A DNA stretch of 64,000 nucleotides from Flavobacteriaceae bacterium (GCA_026709415.1 JAPOSZ010000006.1:1-64000); one strand, 5' to 3'. Shown: positions 30,854 through 41,030, counted from the first letter of the stretch. Notes: a model not told the origin generated them from the sequence alone. Made by a program: numbers and translations.

Positions 30854-32521
30854 TCAATTAATTATCGTTTTTTTGGGATGTTTTACTAAAATCTGAATTA
30901 ATACCCAAAGTACACCAATAACGATTAATGGAATGGATATCATGAATAATTTTATGCCCATTTCGTTTCTTTCGATCTTCACTAAATCCAATTGAGACAA
31001 ACTCATTTTCTTTTGTCCTAAAGATAAAATTTCATGATGACCAGTCAAATGATGGACACTATTGACTAAAAACGATTTATTTTCATAGGTGTTGTTGGTC
31101 CACTTATCATACCCCAATGGTAGTGGCCGGCTTTGCTCTATTTGATTTTCACCAAAATTACCATCAGTAATAACCAACCAAGCAGAATGACCGTTATTTT
31201 TGAAGTCATCCATATCAAAAGGATGTATTCTATGGGTAAAAAGAGATTCGAATAGCCCCTCCACTAGAATTCCTACCATAAAATGTTGTTGATTAAAAGA
31301 TTCAAATTCAGGCGTTTGACCAGCCGTTTTCAAATCCAGGCGTATAGGATAGCCTGAGCCCTTAGAATATTCAGAAGAGGCTAATAAAACCGTTTTGTTT
31401 AGATCGCCTTTTAATGTGTCGATGGGACTAGTCAATCGTGTCCACACGCTATTGATTCGATTTGAAATTGGATGATTTTGATTGGGTTGTATTATTGGAA
31501 AATAGGGATATAAAAAGGGGGCATACTGACTAGATTCATTTTTACCTGTGGCTAGAACGATAGGGGAAGCGTATAAATCAGCAACCAACTGATTTTGAAA
31601 ACGAAATTGATATTTAAAAAATAGATCATCCATTGCTAAATCATTAATTTGTGGCAAATACCCATTTTCAGTTTGGTAAAGATTTTTCAAATTGACATCC
31701 AATGGATTGATGAGCCAAATGATACGACCCCCATGGCAAGTGAATTGGTCTATAATAAACTTTTCTTCAAGGGTAAATTCTTCTCTTGGATTAGAGATTA
31801 TTAAAACTTCAAAACGGTTTAGATTTTCATACGTTTTTTGTGTTGATATTCCAGCGGCTTTAAAATCAAATGAAGCCAAATCATAATATTTTTTTAATGA
31901 TAATAACCAATCAGTCAAATACAAATCATCACTTGTCTTGTTAGATTTTAAAACAGCGATGTTCTTTTTATTTTTAATGGCAGCTTGGTAAATGCCTTCC
32001 AGTAAAGTTTTTTCCAATAACTCAATAGATTCAAGGACTAATTCTGGTTGTGTCAGGGATTGTTTTGAGGATAATAAACTAATGGGAAAAGAAGCCGTCT
32101 CATTATGAATAATTAACCAAGGAAATACCGTCGTTTGATTGGTTGTGTTTCTTATTTGCCTAAAAACATAATGGGGTTGAATACCCAAGTTTTCACTTAT
32201 CAAATTTGCATTTTGATTGTTTTCTAACCATTTTGAATCAACCATGTTGATAACAATGGAATCGGTTTTTTCTGTGATTAATTCAAGGAATTGATCCAGC
32301 TCAGATCGAAGTCTCAAAAAAGAAGGGGGGAGATGACCTGATAAAAGAATATCTATCGTTATTAATTGACTCACGTCTTCAATCAGCTCGATGGTCGTTG
32401 TGGATAAACTGTACCGTTTATCAGAAGTCAGATCAACTCGGTGATGTATAAAATGAAGTCGATTCGCTAGGAATAAAACAGACAACGAAAATATCCACAG
32501 AAAATGTGTTAACCAATTCAT
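30854..32521 (-). CDS. gldG: Gliding-motility protein GldG (ABC-type, substrate-binding-like)
   Basis: 555 residues with an N-terminal membrane anchor (about 1-20), then a periplasmic domain starting VDLTSDKRYSLSTTT, the hallmark of GldG and related ABC-type auxiliary proteins. A second transmembrane helix near the C-terminus (about 525-547) is also typical. With GldF and the ATPase GldA (not in this window) it forms an ABC transporter needed for gliding in Flavobacteriia and found widely in the phylum. Its ATG overlaps the gldF stop by four bases. Confidence 0.9.
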   Translation of the reverse strand: MNWLTHFLWIFSLSVLFLANRLHFIHHRVDLTSDKRYSLSTTTIELIEDVSQLITIDILLSGHLPPSFLRLRSELDQFLELITEKTDSIVINMVDSKWLENNQNANLISENLGIQPHYVFRQIRNTTNQTTVFPWLIIHNETASFPISLLSSKQSLTQPELVLESIELLEKTLLEGIYQAAIKNKKNIAVLKSNKTSDDLYLTDWLLSLKKYYDLASFDFKAAGISTQKTYENLNRFEVLIISNPREEFTLEEKFIIDQFTCHGGRIIWLINPLDVNLKNLYQTENGYLPQINDLAMDDLFFKYQFRFQNQLVADLYASPIVLATGKNESSQYAPFLYPYFPIIQPNQNHPISNRINSVWTRLTSPIDTLKGDLNKTVLLASSEYSKGSGYPIRLDLKTAGQTPEFESFNQQHFMVGILVEGLFESLFTHRIHPFDMDDFKNNGHSAWLVITDGNFGENQIEQSRPLPLGYDKWTNNTYENKSFLVNSVHHLTGHHEILSLGQKKMSLSQLDLVKIERNEMGIKLFMISIPLIVIGVLWVLIQILVKHPKKTIIN

Positions 32522-33264
32522 TTCTGAAATTTTAAACGTTCAAGAAATAAAGTCGATAAATACAAAAACAATAGAATATTCAATAAATAATAAACTATAT
32601 CTGAAACATTCAATATCCCTTTTGATAACCCCTTGTAATGATCAATAATTCCAAAGCTTTTTAAAGCATTGAACCATTGGGTGCTACTGGACAGCTCGGC
32701 TAAATAAAACCACCCATAGTAATGAAAACAACAGATTATCAACCCGATAATTAAAACTAAAACCGAGTTTTTAAGTAGCAATGATAGACATAAAGTAATG
32801 GCGCTAAAAACCAATGCGATTAAAAAAATTCCCATTAATCCACTCAAATGGCTTATCAGTTCGAATGAGCCGTTTGAAACGATTAATAGTTGAATAGTAA
32901 AAAAATAAATTAGAAGAGGAATCAGACTAACACAAATCAACAATAGCAATCCAAAAAACTTTCCTAGTACCAAGTGCGAACTGGATAGGGGTTTTGAAAA
33001 CAGCACTTCAATGGTTTTATTTTGGATTTCATCAGTAAAGCTTTTCATGCCAATGGCTGGAATCAATAGAGCCAAAAGCCATGGACTCAATTCAAAAAAC
33101 GGTCTTAAATCGCCAATACCTGTTGAAAGAATGTTATATGGATTTTCAATAATCCAAAACAATAAACTGTTCACAATTAAATAAACGCCAATGATGAGGT
33201 AACCTATTTTGGTTCGATGCATCAGCTTTAGATCGCCAATAGCTATTTGAGAAATATTTTTCAA
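32518..33264 (-). CDS. gldF: Gliding-motility ABC transporter permease GldF
   Basis: A 248-residue integral membrane protein with about six hydrophobic segments. The motif KSFTDEIQNKTIEVLFSKPLS after the second helix is typical of ABC-2 type permeases. It pairs with GldG downstream (four-base overlap). The SAM hydrolase gene lies immediately upstream, with no gap, so the three genes probably form one transcript. Confidence 0.9.
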   Translation of the reverse strand: MKNISQIAIGDLKLMHRTKIGYLIIGVYLIVNSLLFWIIENPYNILSTGIGDLRPFFELSPWLLALLIPAIGMKSFTDEIQNKTIEVLFSKPLSSSHLVLGKFFGLLLLICVSLIPLLIYFFTIQLLIVSNGSFELISHLSGLMGIFLIALVFSAITLCLSLLLKNSVLVLIIGLIICCFHYYGWFYLAELSSSTQWFNALKSFGIIDHYKGLSKGILNVSDIVYYLLNILLFLYLSTLFLERLKFQK

Positions 33265-34098
33265 CTAGTTTGAATTGAAAAATTCGATGGTTATGGGATC
33301 TCTATAATTCAAGCCATATAAAGAACTGGCGCTTCCAACGGTGTTGGGATCGCCTTTATAAACACCTATTTCCAAAAGTTTATTAGAATTGAAAATAGCA
33401 AATTTTGATCCCAATGGACTTCTGGTCGAGTTGTATTTTGTGGCGCATTCGCTGTAAGAATGAAAAATTTTATCGATGACAAAACTTCTAGCATGGATAC
33501 GAAAACTTTGATTGTTCAATACCGATCTAAAGATGGATTGGGTGATATTAGTGACCAAATTACCATACCGATCGATATAAATAATACTTCCTTTAATTTT
33601 TGATTGTAACGGATCAATAATGGGTTGATCTGGCGTCAATAAATCGATTTGATTTACTATAGTGCCAAGAGATGTTGGACTTTTTCCTTTGACCAATTCG
33701 ATACCGATTTCCGTCAAGGTATCTAGCGTAATAAAAGGAGTTTGGTTAATCATTTGTTTTGAAACGGATATGATTTGCTCTATTTCTTTTTTTTGTGTGA
33801 TCAATCCCATTAATCCATTATCAGCCACGACAAAAAATTGCTTATGTAATTGAACGATTAATATCGGGATGTCTGGTTTGGGTGAAGCTTCAAATCCAAT
33901 GATGTGAACTGTATTGGGTTTATGTAGAGGAATACAACTTTTGAGAACATAGGCACACTCTAAATAATTATAGGGACTTATGTCATGAGAAATATCGATG
34001 ATAGATACATGGGGTACCGCTTGAATTATTTTGGTCTTGATAGCTGATAACCAATAATTTTTGGTTCCAAAATCCGTCGTTAATGTAATGATATTCAT
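33265..34098 (-). CDS. SAM hydroxide adenosyltransferase (DUF62 family)
   Basis: 277 residues. The N-terminus MNIITLTTDFGTKNYWLSAIK and the stretch IDISHDISPYN are diagnostic for the family that contains the fluorinase, the chlorinase and the widespread SAM hydrolases. The plain hydrolase form splits S-adenosylmethionine with water into adenosine and methionine. I see nothing that favours a halogenase, so hydroxide adenosyltransferase is the default. It lies directly before gldF on the same strand, with a divergent phoH gene 76 bases away. Confidence 0.88.
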   Translation of the reverse strand: MNIITLTTDFGTKNYWLSAIKTKIIQAVPHVSIIDISHDISPYNYLECAYVLKSCIPLHKPNTVHIIGFEASPKPDIPILIVQLHKQFFVVADNGLMGLITQKKEIEQIISVSKQMINQTPFITLDTLTEIGIELVKGKSPTSLGTIVNQIDLLTPDQPIIDPLQSKIKGSIIYIDRYGNLVTNITQSIFRSVLNNQSFRIHARSFVIDKIFHSYSECATKYNSTRSPLGSKFAIFNSNKLLEIGVYKGDPNTVGSASSLYGLNYRDPITIEFFNSN

Positions 34099-34174
34099 GG
34101 TCGAAACAAAACTATAAAATCAAATTTTGTAAAAAATGAATACGATCAATTCTCCTTAATTTTGTAGTCACCAC

Positions 34175-35158
34175 ATGGAAGAAAATTCAACCACCATCCA
34201 TCTAAGGGATATCAGTCCGTTGGATTTTTATGGCCATCAAAATACATATATCAATCGGATTAGTTCATTTTTTCCTCATCTGAAATTAGTCGCCCGAGGA
34301 AACTCTATTCAAGTCTACGGCCAGGAGCTGGAAATCAAAAATTTAAAAAATAAAATGGAATTGATGTTTGATTATATCCAAAAACATAACCGTTTTGGTA
34401 TCGATATCATTGATCAGATTTTAAACCATCATTCCAACGGAATTGATTTACAGGTCAAAAAAAAATCTAAATCGGATCTAATTGTGCATGGCGTTGGGGG
34501 GAAAATCATCAGTCCTAAAACACCCAATCAACGAAAATTAGTCCATAAAGTGACTGAAAGCGATTTGGTATTTGTTGTTGGACCGGCTGGTACCGGTAAA
34601 ACATACATCAGTTTAGCATTAGCGGTTGAGGCTCTCAAAACTCATAAAGTAAAACGTATCATATTGACTAGACCAGCCGTTGAAGCGGGAGAACACTTGG
34701 GTTTTTTACCTGGTGATATTCAGGAAAAACTCGATCCATACATGCAACCTTTATACGATGCTTTACAAGTGATGATTCCCCATGTCAAGCTGGTGCACTA
34801 CATCGAAAAGAAAGTCATTCAAATGGCTCCCATTGCTTTTATGAGAGGTCGAACTTTAGATGATGCCTTTGTCATTTTAGATGAAGCTCAAAACACGACT
34901 CAAAAGCAGATGAAAATGTTTTTGACTCGAATGGGTACGGGATCAAAGTTTATCGTTACGGGGGATTTAGGACAAATTGATATATCTAAAAAAAGTAATT
35001 CGGGATTATTGGAGGCTATACAATTATTTAAAAATATTAAAGAAATAGCCACCATCCGATTTAATGAAACGGATGTTATCAGGCATCATCTCGTCAAAAA
35101 AATTATTAAGGCTTATCAAAAATCAGATTCTCAAACAAATAGTGAATCTTCATCATAA
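34175..35158 (+). CDS. phoH: PhoH-like ATPase
   Basis: 327 residues. An N-terminal KH-like region is followed by the PhoH P-loop domain: Walker A GPAGTGKTYIS, then RPAVEAGEHLGFLPGD, Walker B DDAFVILDEAQNTT, and GTGSKFIVTGDLGQID. PhoH proteins are cytoplasmic ATPases proposed to act on RNA. The stop overlaps an ATG of another frame; purC begins six bases later. Confidence 0.93.
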   Translation: MEENSTTIHLRDISPLDFYGHQNTYINRISSFFPHLKLVARGNSIQVYGQELEIKNLKNKMELMFDYIQKHNRFGIDIIDQILNHHSNGIDLQVKKKSKSDLIVHGVGGKIISPKTPNQRKLVHKVTESDLVFVVGPAGTGKTYISLALAVEALKTHKVKRIILTRPAVEAGEHLGFLPGDIQEKLDPYMQPLYDALQVMIPHVKLVHYIEKKVIQMAPIAFMRGRTLDDAFVILDEAQNTTQKQMKMFLTRMGTGSKFIVTGDLGQIDISKKSNSGLLEAIQLFKNIKEIATIRFNETDVIRHHLVKKIIKAYQKSDSQTNSESSS

Positions 35159-35164
35159 TGCTTC

Positions 35165-36142
35165 TTGTTATTGATCAAATTGGATAATCAACCAACTCTA
35201 TTAAAAAGTCATTTACAATTCGATAGAATTAAAAAAATCTATCGAGGTAAGGTCAGAGATCTTTATCATTTGGAAAATGATTTATTGATTATGATTGCAA
35301 CAGATCGAGTATCTGCTTTTGATCGGGTCATGGATGTGGGGATACCATTTAAAGGACAAGTATTGAATCAATTATCTGTTCACATGCTTCAAAAGTCAAA
35401 AAAAATAGTCCCTAACTGGTTCCTCGTGAGTCCAGATCCCAATGTAAGTATTGGACACTATTGCCAACCCATTGAAGTAGAAATGGTCATTAGAAACAAC
35501 CTCATAGGTCATGTCTATCGTTTATATCAGAGTGGAAAACGAGAAATCTGTGGGGTTGAATTACCTGATGGCTTAGCTTTATATGATGCATTTGAAAATC
35601 CCATCATCACGCCGACTACAAAGGCAAAACAGGGGCATGATATGGATATATCCAAAAATGAAGTCATTGAAAATGGAATCGTAAGTCTTTCGGATTATGA
35701 ACTGATGGAGAAGTACACATACGATCTATTTGAATTTGGCTCTCAAATGGCTTTAGAAAATGGATTGATTTTGATGGATACCAAGTATGAATTTGGAAAA
35801 ACGCAAACGGGTGACATCGTTTTAATAGACGAAGTTCATACAGCGGATTCATCTCGATATATGCATGTCCATAGTCTAGAGAATAAAAACAAAAACCCCA
35901 ATCAAGTCAAGCATCTATCTAAAGAATTTTTTCGTCAGTGGCTTATTTCTAGAGGTTATCAAGGTGGGAAGCCTCAAACCATACCCTCTATTGATTTCAA
36001 TGTGCAAAACCAGTTATCGGAACGTTATATCCAACTGTATCATTTGTTAACAAGTCAAAAATTTGCAGCTTCTTCCACTAAAGATATTAATGGACGAATA
36101 CAACAAAACATGGATCAATTTCTAATTTCCTATTTTCAATAA
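35165..36142 (+). CDS. purC: Phosphoribosylaminoimidazole-succinocarboxamide synthase
   Basis: 325 residues, the longer form used in Bacteroidota. It joins CAIR and aspartate with ATP to give SAICAR in purine synthesis. Motifs: IYRGKVRDLYHLENDLLIMI, ATDRVSAFDRVM, GLILMDTKYEFG, and DEVHTADSSRY. There is no ATG in frame near the start; TTG 35165 or TTG 35171 is the likely start, since a stop lies at 35156-35158. Confidence 0.95.
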   Translation: MLLIKLDNQPTLLKSHLQFDRIKKIYRGKVRDLYHLENDLLIMIATDRVSAFDRVMDVGIPFKGQVLNQLSVHMLQKSKKIVPNWFLVSPDPNVSIGHYCQPIEVEMVIRNNLIGHVYRLYQSGKREICGVELPDGLALYDAFENPIITPTTKAKQGHDMDISKNEVIENGIVSLSDYELMEKYTYDLFEFGSQMALENGLILMDTKYEFGKTQTGDIVLIDEVHTADSSRYMHVHSLENKNKNPNQVKHLSKEFFRQWLISRGYQGGKPQTIPSIDFNVQNQLSERYIQLYHLLTSQKFAASSTKDINGRIQQNMDQFLISYFQ

Positions 36143-36155
36143 ATCGATGATACAT

Positions 36156-37463
36156 TTATTGTTGATTTGATGAGCGAGATTCCATGATTTTTTCTATTTT
36201 TTGATAGCTGCGGAAAAAGAAATCAATGGCACCATCGGTATGATTTTCGCCTTCGATTTCAATCAGTTCACTTTTAATCTGTTGGTCGACTAGATATTGA
36301 TGAGTTTTTTTTGAAAGGATATCGGAAAAAGTCACTTCATCTTGAGGAACGTAAAATAATGAGATGGGCGAATTCAGATTTAATGATTCGATGCTATTGT
36401 CATGTAATGCGGTAATAAATTCGTTATCCTCTCCTGATTTAATGCCTTCAATGAAGGATTTTTTGAAGAGTTTCTGTGGGTTTCGTTCGATGAGATCATC
36501 TGGAATCAAACCATTAATTTGACCAAAAGCCTCTAGTTTTTGATCATTAGGTTCATTGAGGTAAAATGACCATGGACGATTTAAATCTTTGTCTAGTTGA
36601 TTTAGTGTGTTTAAGCCCCAAATATAATTGGGGATACTTTCTACATCTTCATCTTTCGAAGTCAGAATTTTGATAAATTCAAGTTTATCATATGCTCCGG
36701 CACCGACAAATGAACCGAGCAGCTCAAAATCATCATGGTTTTGTAATAATTCAGCATGTGAAATAGTTGCGGTTGCCCCTTCTGAGTATCCGACTAGAAA
36801 TAATTCTTTGGAATGCTTGATTTCTTGAACCTCCAAATATTCTTTAGTGGCTTTCAGCATATCATGAGATGTGCTGCCAAGGGAAGCTAAATCTTCATAG
36901 GGATGATTGATTTCACCTGAAGAACCATACCCAATATAATCTGGAAAACTCACAATGTATCCCAATGAAGCATAGTATTTAGCTAATGTGATTTCATTGA
37001 TTCCTAACACTTGTTGAGAAGGAGTTTCCTGATCGGTATCAATGGTTGCATGGTGAAGGCTGATGATGGCTGGATTAAAATCAATTTCTGTGGGAATTAA
37101 TATAGCTCCTGAAGCTTCGATCACTTGACCAGTCCAAGGTTCTTTGGTTGTGTATGTGATATCAATGGGTTGGACATTGTATTTCGCTTCGGGAACTTCA
37201 ATATTTTGAATAAATGCCCCTAAGAGATTGAGTAATATTATTGAGACGATGTCGTCTTCCTTTGCTGATTGAACAATTTCAAAAGTTGGCTTTGGTTTTT
37301 CAATCACCATTGGAGTCGGCACTGGTTGTTCAGTCACTATTGGAGTGGGAGTCGGACCTTGCTCGATAATAGGCGTTTCTTCAGGAGGTGAATTTTCTGA
37401 GCAAGCCATCAACATCAAAAACAAGAAACAAGATGATATTATTTTGGTATAAAGATTTTTCAT
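36156..37463 (-). CDS. Lipoprotein alpha/beta hydrolase (secreted lipase/esterase type)
   Basis: 435 residues. The signal peptide ends LMACSE, with Cys21 as lipid site, so it is a predicted envelope lipoprotein. A Pro/Thr/Glu-rich linker with repeats of the type PTPIVTEQPVPTPMVIE follows to about residue 62. The hydrolase domain has the nucleophile elbow GYSEGA, an acid candidate in YVPQDEV and a His in GENHTDGA. The substrate is unknown; homologues include LIP-type secreted lipases. Its start overlaps the miaA stop by four bases, so it is co-transcribed with miaA. Confidence 0.82.
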   Translation of the reverse strand: MKNLYTKIISSCFLFLMLMACSENSPPEETPIIEQGPTPTPIVTEQPVPTPMVIEKPKPTFEIVQSAKEDDIVSIILLNLLGAFIQNIEVPEAKYNVQPIDITYTTKEPWTGQVIEASGAILIPTEIDFNPAIISLHHATIDTDQETPSQQVLGINEITLAKYYASLGYIVSFPDYIGYGSSGEINHPYEDLASLGSTSHDMLKATKEYLEVQEIKHSKELFLVGYSEGATATISHAELLQNHDDFELLGSFVGAGAYDKLEFIKILTSKDEDVESIPNYIWGLNTLNQLDKDLNRPWSFYLNEPNDQKLEAFGQINGLIPDDLIERNPQKLFKKSFIEGIKSGEDNEFITALHDNSIESLNLNSPISLFYVPQDEVTFSDILSKKTHQYLVDQQIKSELIEIEGENHTDGAIDFFFRSYQKIEKIMESRSSNQQ

Positions 37464-38377
37464 ATACAGACTTTCTGAATTTGTTTGAAAACGTCATCTA
37501 AACGATAAGGAGGATTGATGATCAGGGGATTAATAAATTTTTTGGAAAACGTGATTTGTCTTTTAGCAAATCTTCTTGAGTTTTTTTTTATTTCAGAAAT
37601 GGCGCCGTTTAAAGTCATGTACCCATCGAAATAACCAAATAATTCTTTGTATCCAATGGTATTCAAAGGGGATAGATTTTTATAAGCCATAAGAGATTGT
37701 GCTTCTTTTAGTAGTCCATCCTGCATCATGTTATCGACTCGTCGATTGATGTTTTGATATAAATTCTTTTTAGAAATTTCAAGTTTGATGACATATGATT
37801 TAAAATTTCTTGAAGGTTTATCTTTTTTAATAAGGTCAGAATATTTATGACCAGTTTGTTCCATAAGTTCCAATGCTCTTAAAAGTCTTCTCGGATTGTT
37901 TTGGTCGACCGTTTGAAAATATTCTAAATCTTTTTTTCTTAATTCATGCTGAAGAAATTGAATGCCTTTTTGTTCATAATGATGACGAAGTTGAAAACGA
38001 ATGTGTGGTGAAATTTTGGGAAATGGATGCAACCCATATAACAGACCATAGGCATATAAGCTTGGTCCTCCAACCAAAATGACGACATGATGAGATTGAA
38101 AATAATCTTCTAAAAGTTGAAGGACCTCTTTTTGGTAATCTCCAGGAGTATAGGTATCACGAATGCTTTTATGTTGAATGAAGTGATGCGGTATCTCCTT
38201 TAGTTGTTCTTTATTTGGCACTGCCGTTCCGATGGTCATTTCTTTATAAAACTGCCTAGAATCGCATGAAATAATTTGTGTCTTTAGGGCTTTTGCTAAT
38301 TGGAGGCTAAGAGAAGTCTTGCCAATAGCTGTAGGACCCGTTACAAAAAGTATTGTTGGTTTTTTGAATTCAAACAT
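37460..38377 (-). CDS. miaA: tRNA dimethylallyltransferase
   Basis: 305 residues. It adds a dimethylallyl group to A37 of tRNAs that read UNN codons. The P-loop is GPTAIGKTSLSLQLA (residues 15-22 for the core). SCDSRQFYKEMTIGTAVP holds the catalytic Asp. LVGGPSLYAYGLLYG and the C-terminal NTIGYKELFGYFDG are typical. It overlaps the ion channel gene upstream by eight bases and the lipoprotein gene downstream by four. Confidence 0.95.
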   Translation of the reverse strand: MFEFKKPTILFVTGPTAIGKTSLSLQLAKALKTQIISCDSRQFYKEMTIGTAVPNKEQLKEIPHHFIQHKSIRDTYTPGDYQKEVLQLLEDYFQSHHVVILVGGPSLYAYGLLYGLHPFPKISPHIRFQLRHHYEQKGIQFLQHELRKKDLEYFQTVDQNNPRRLLRALELMEQTGHKYSDLIKKDKPSRNFKSYVIKLEISKKNLYQNINRRVDNMMQDGLLKEAQSLMAYKNLSPLNTIGYKELFGYFDGYMTLNGAISEIKKNSRRFAKRQITFSKKFINPLIINPPYRLDDVFKQIQKVCI

Positions 38378-39188
38378 CCTTCAGACTATTCCCACAAGCA
38401 TGGCAATAGAGTGCTCCATCTTTATGATCAGATTCGAGACAGTGAGAACAAGTTTGCGTATTCGATACTTTTTCTTCTTCTGATAAATGTTTACTGGCTT
38501 CCGATGTCACAATTAATGCGGAAACAGCAATCACCCCATAACCAATCACCATGATAAAAGAAGCGATGGTTTTGCCAGCTACCGTTAATGGCGTTATATC
38601 ACCGTATCCAACGGTTGTCAGCGTCACAATACACCAATAAATGCCTTTGGGAATAGAAGTGAATCCACTTTCTTCTGGCTCAATCAAATACATGATCGTG
38701 CCAAAACAAGTGCATAAAAGAATAAAAGAAAAAACAAAGATTAAGATTTTGTTCCCACTTTGTTTCAGCGCGTTGAGCAAGGCATTGGATTCTTCTCTCA
38801 ACTGTCTAAATTTCAACACCTTAAATACTCTTAAAAAGCGAAGAATTCGAACGACTACTAAAAAATGGAGTTTATATTCAAAGAAGACGGAACTCAATGC
38901 CAGAATGGCCAAAAAATCAAGGATGCCGTAAAAACTAAAAATATATTTGATCGATTGATCTGGTATGATGATTCTGAGAAAATACTCGACGATAAAGCAC
39001 GCCAATACGATTAACTGAATAACAAATAGAAGCAAGCCATAATGTTCTTCAATCGTGCTGACACTTTCCAAGGCAACGGACGTAACCACCAGCCATATGA
39101 ATCCAAACAGTACATATTCATAAATCAAACCAGGTTTGGTATCGGCTTCATTTAGAATTTGATGAACTCTAATCTTCCAAAGTTTCAT
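38370..39188 (-). CDS. Voltage-gated-type potassium channel with C-terminal zinc ribbon
   Basis: 272 residues with six predicted membrane spans and the K+ selectivity filter TLTTVGYGDITPLT between the last two. The fourth segment carries spaced arginines (VVRILRFLRVFKVLKFR), as in voltage-sensor S4 helices. After the pore helix the C-terminus has two CxxC pairs (CSHC and CHAC, 16 residues apart), a zinc-ribbon-like end. The family is clear; the gating stimulus is unknown. It is the first gene of the run channel, miaA, hydrolase lipoprotein. Confidence 0.88.
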   Translation of the reverse strand: MKLWKIRVHQILNEADTKPGLIYEYVLFGFIWLVVTSVALESVSTIEEHYGLLLFVIQLIVLACFIVEYFLRIIIPDQSIKYIFSFYGILDFLAILALSSVFFEYKLHFLVVVRILRFLRVFKVLKFRQLREESNALLNALKQSGNKILIFVFSFILLCTCFGTIMYLIEPEESGFTSIPKGIYWCIVTLTTVGYGDITPLTVAGKTIASFIMVIGYGVIAVSALIVTSEASKHLSEEEKVSNTQTCSHCLESDHKDGALYCHACGNSLKDV

Positions 39189-39254
39189 AACACCTTTTTA
39201 TGGAATAAATTTAGTTTGTTCAAAACAACTGCCCATGGTTTTACTACAAAATCT

Positions 39255-39905
39255 CTAAGTTGATCTTTCGCCAAAAATTTTTCGACCGATACGAACCATC
39301 GTGCTTCCATGAGCTATGGCTTGTTGGTAGTCTTGAGTCATGCCCATAGACAGAACTTCTATTGAGGGATGTTTTGTTTGGAGGTTGTTAAACAGATCTT
39401 TTAATGTGCTAAACTCTTGATCCAATTGATTTTTATTGTCGATAAAACTAGCCATCCCCATAAGCCCCACGATTTTAATCGCTTCCAATGGATAACTTTT
39501 TTGCATTATATCGTCTATTTGATTTGGTTCTAGACCAAATTTAGTGGTCTCAACAGCAATCTTTACTTGTAATAATACTGGCAGTTTTCGATTGTTTTTT
39601 AACGCTTGTCTGTTGATTTCTTTTAGTAGTTTTAGAGAATCTACACTATGAATCAGAGAAACAAAAGGGGCAATGTATTTTACTTTGTTGGTTTGTAAAT
39701 GACCAACCATGTGCCACTTGATATCCTGTGGTAACTGTGATTGTTTTTTGATGATTTCTTGAACTTTACTCTCTCCAAAATCTCGATGACCTGTATGATA
39801 TGCTTTTAAAATATCTTCAAAAGTTTTTGTCTTTGAGATAGCGATGACTTTGACATCAGGAGGTATGGAGTTTTTAATCCGATTAAGATTTTCGGCAATA
39901 GACAT
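39255..39905 (-). CDS. YggS-family pyridoxal phosphate homeostasis protein
   Basis: 216 residues with the alanine-racemase-like fold. The PLP lysine lies in VIAISKTKTFED. HMVGHLQTNKVKYI and LSMGMTQDYQQAIAHGSTMVRIG are family signatures. It binds PLP and influences vitamin B6 and amino-acid balance without a known enzymatic reaction. It is followed on the same strand by a 66-base gap to the ion channel start. Confidence 0.93.
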   Translation of the reverse strand: MSIAENLNRIKNSIPPDVKVIAISKTKTFEDILKAYHTGHRDFGESKVQEIIKKQSQLPQDIKWHMVGHLQTNKVKYIAPFVSLIHSVDSLKLLKEINRQALKNNRKLPVLLQVKIAVETTKFGLEPNQIDDIMQKSYPLEAIKIVGLMGMASFIDNKNQLDQEFSTLKDLFNNLQTKHPSIEVLSMGMTQDYQQAIAHGSTMVRIGRKIFGERST

Positions 39906-39935
39906 TTTAATATGAATTATTCTTTTATCATGAGA

Positions 39936-41009
39936 TTAAAACGGACTAAGCACCAAATTTTGAGTCAATTTCGGTAGGGCGTAGGTCGACTTTTGGGGTA
40001 ACAAATCGTTTTTGATTGCCATTTCAATCAATTGGGCTTTTGTAAGAGATTGCATTAAAAAGGACACGCTATGGTTGAAAGTTTTTGTTTCAAGATTATC
40101 ATCGCCTAAGTATGGAATATATTCCTTTTTCCAATGGGATGAGGAAGGTATGGCATGATAAAATTCTTCTTCAATAAACCGAGGGATTATCGAATCGTTT
40201 ATGGACTGTTTGTGGAATTTATAACAACTATTTTTCCAATAAACCATTAATGGAAATAAGTGAGACGGAGGATCTAAATTTTGTGTTTTTTGAGAATGAA
40301 AGGCTTTTAATATACGCTCTATTTTATTACACTCAAATTCCGTCAATGCCGTGTGAATGTTCCAAATAAAACTTTTTAATTCAATTTGTTCCAACTCGAT
40401 TAAAAAGCAGAAGATATGATTGGATTTAGACGTTTGCTTTTTTAGATTTTCTATGGCATTGGTGCGATGGTGACCATCAACCAGGTGGAAATAATCGATT
40501 TTATGAAAACAGTTTTGTAAGGTTTGGCTCGTCTTGTGATCAATCAACCAAAATTGATGTTGTTGCCCATCTATTGAAGTCGAAAAGTCTGAATGGGTAT
40601 CAATGATATTAGAAATCAAATTTTTGATATTCTCATCATTTTCAAATGCCACGATAATGGGTTCTGCTTTTATGGACGTGTTATGGTATTGCTTTTCTAT
40701 GTCAAGAACCTTTTTATGATCAATTTTTTCATGTTTGGTAATATTTCCATTTTGAAAATCAGTTGTCTGTAGACAACATAATAAACCATGATATTTCTTG
40801 TTATTGCTTTCAAATTCATAAAGCAATAGTCCGGGATTATTCAACTGGTACAAATGTTTAGAAAAACGTTGAAAATGATCGTTGTTTGTGACGTTTAACG
40901 AAACGGGAGATTGAAATGGATTGCTGCTTTTGAGTGCTTCAGAGAATAAACTGGAATTTTTGACCAATTGATCTGTTAAGTAAAATGTTTGGGGATATAT
41001 CCTAGGCAT
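39936..41009 (-). CDS. DUF1015 family protein
   Basis: 357 residues. The motif YFHLVDGHHRTNAIENL matches the DGHHR signature of DUF1015 (some members are described as SAM- or serine-kinase-like, but the role is not settled). The order of blocks from the N-terminal PRIYPQTF region to YEFESNNKKYHGL also fits the family, although this copy is shorter than the usual length of about 400. It lies between the Gfo/Idh oxidoreductase and yggS on one strand, with short gaps, probably an operon. Confidence 0.75.
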   Translation of the reverse strand: MPRIYPQTFYLTDQLVKNSSLFSEALKSSNPFQSPVSLNVTNNDHFQRFSKHLYQLNNPGLLLYEFESNNKKYHGLLCCLQTTDFQNGNITKHEKIDHKKVLDIEKQYHNTSIKAEPIIVAFENDENIKNLISNIIDTHSDFSTSIDGQQHQFWLIDHKTSQTLQNCFHKIDYFHLVDGHHRTNAIENLKKQTSKSNHIFCFLIELEQIELKSFIWNIHTALTEFECNKIERILKAFHSQKTQNLDPPSHLFPLMVYWKNSCYKFHKQSINDSIIPRFIEEEFYHAIPSSSHWKKEYIPYLGDDNLETKTFNHSVSFLMQSLTKAQLIEMAIKNDLLPQKSTYALPKLTQNLVLSPF

Positions 41010-41030
41010 GATGAAATACCCATTTGGTTG

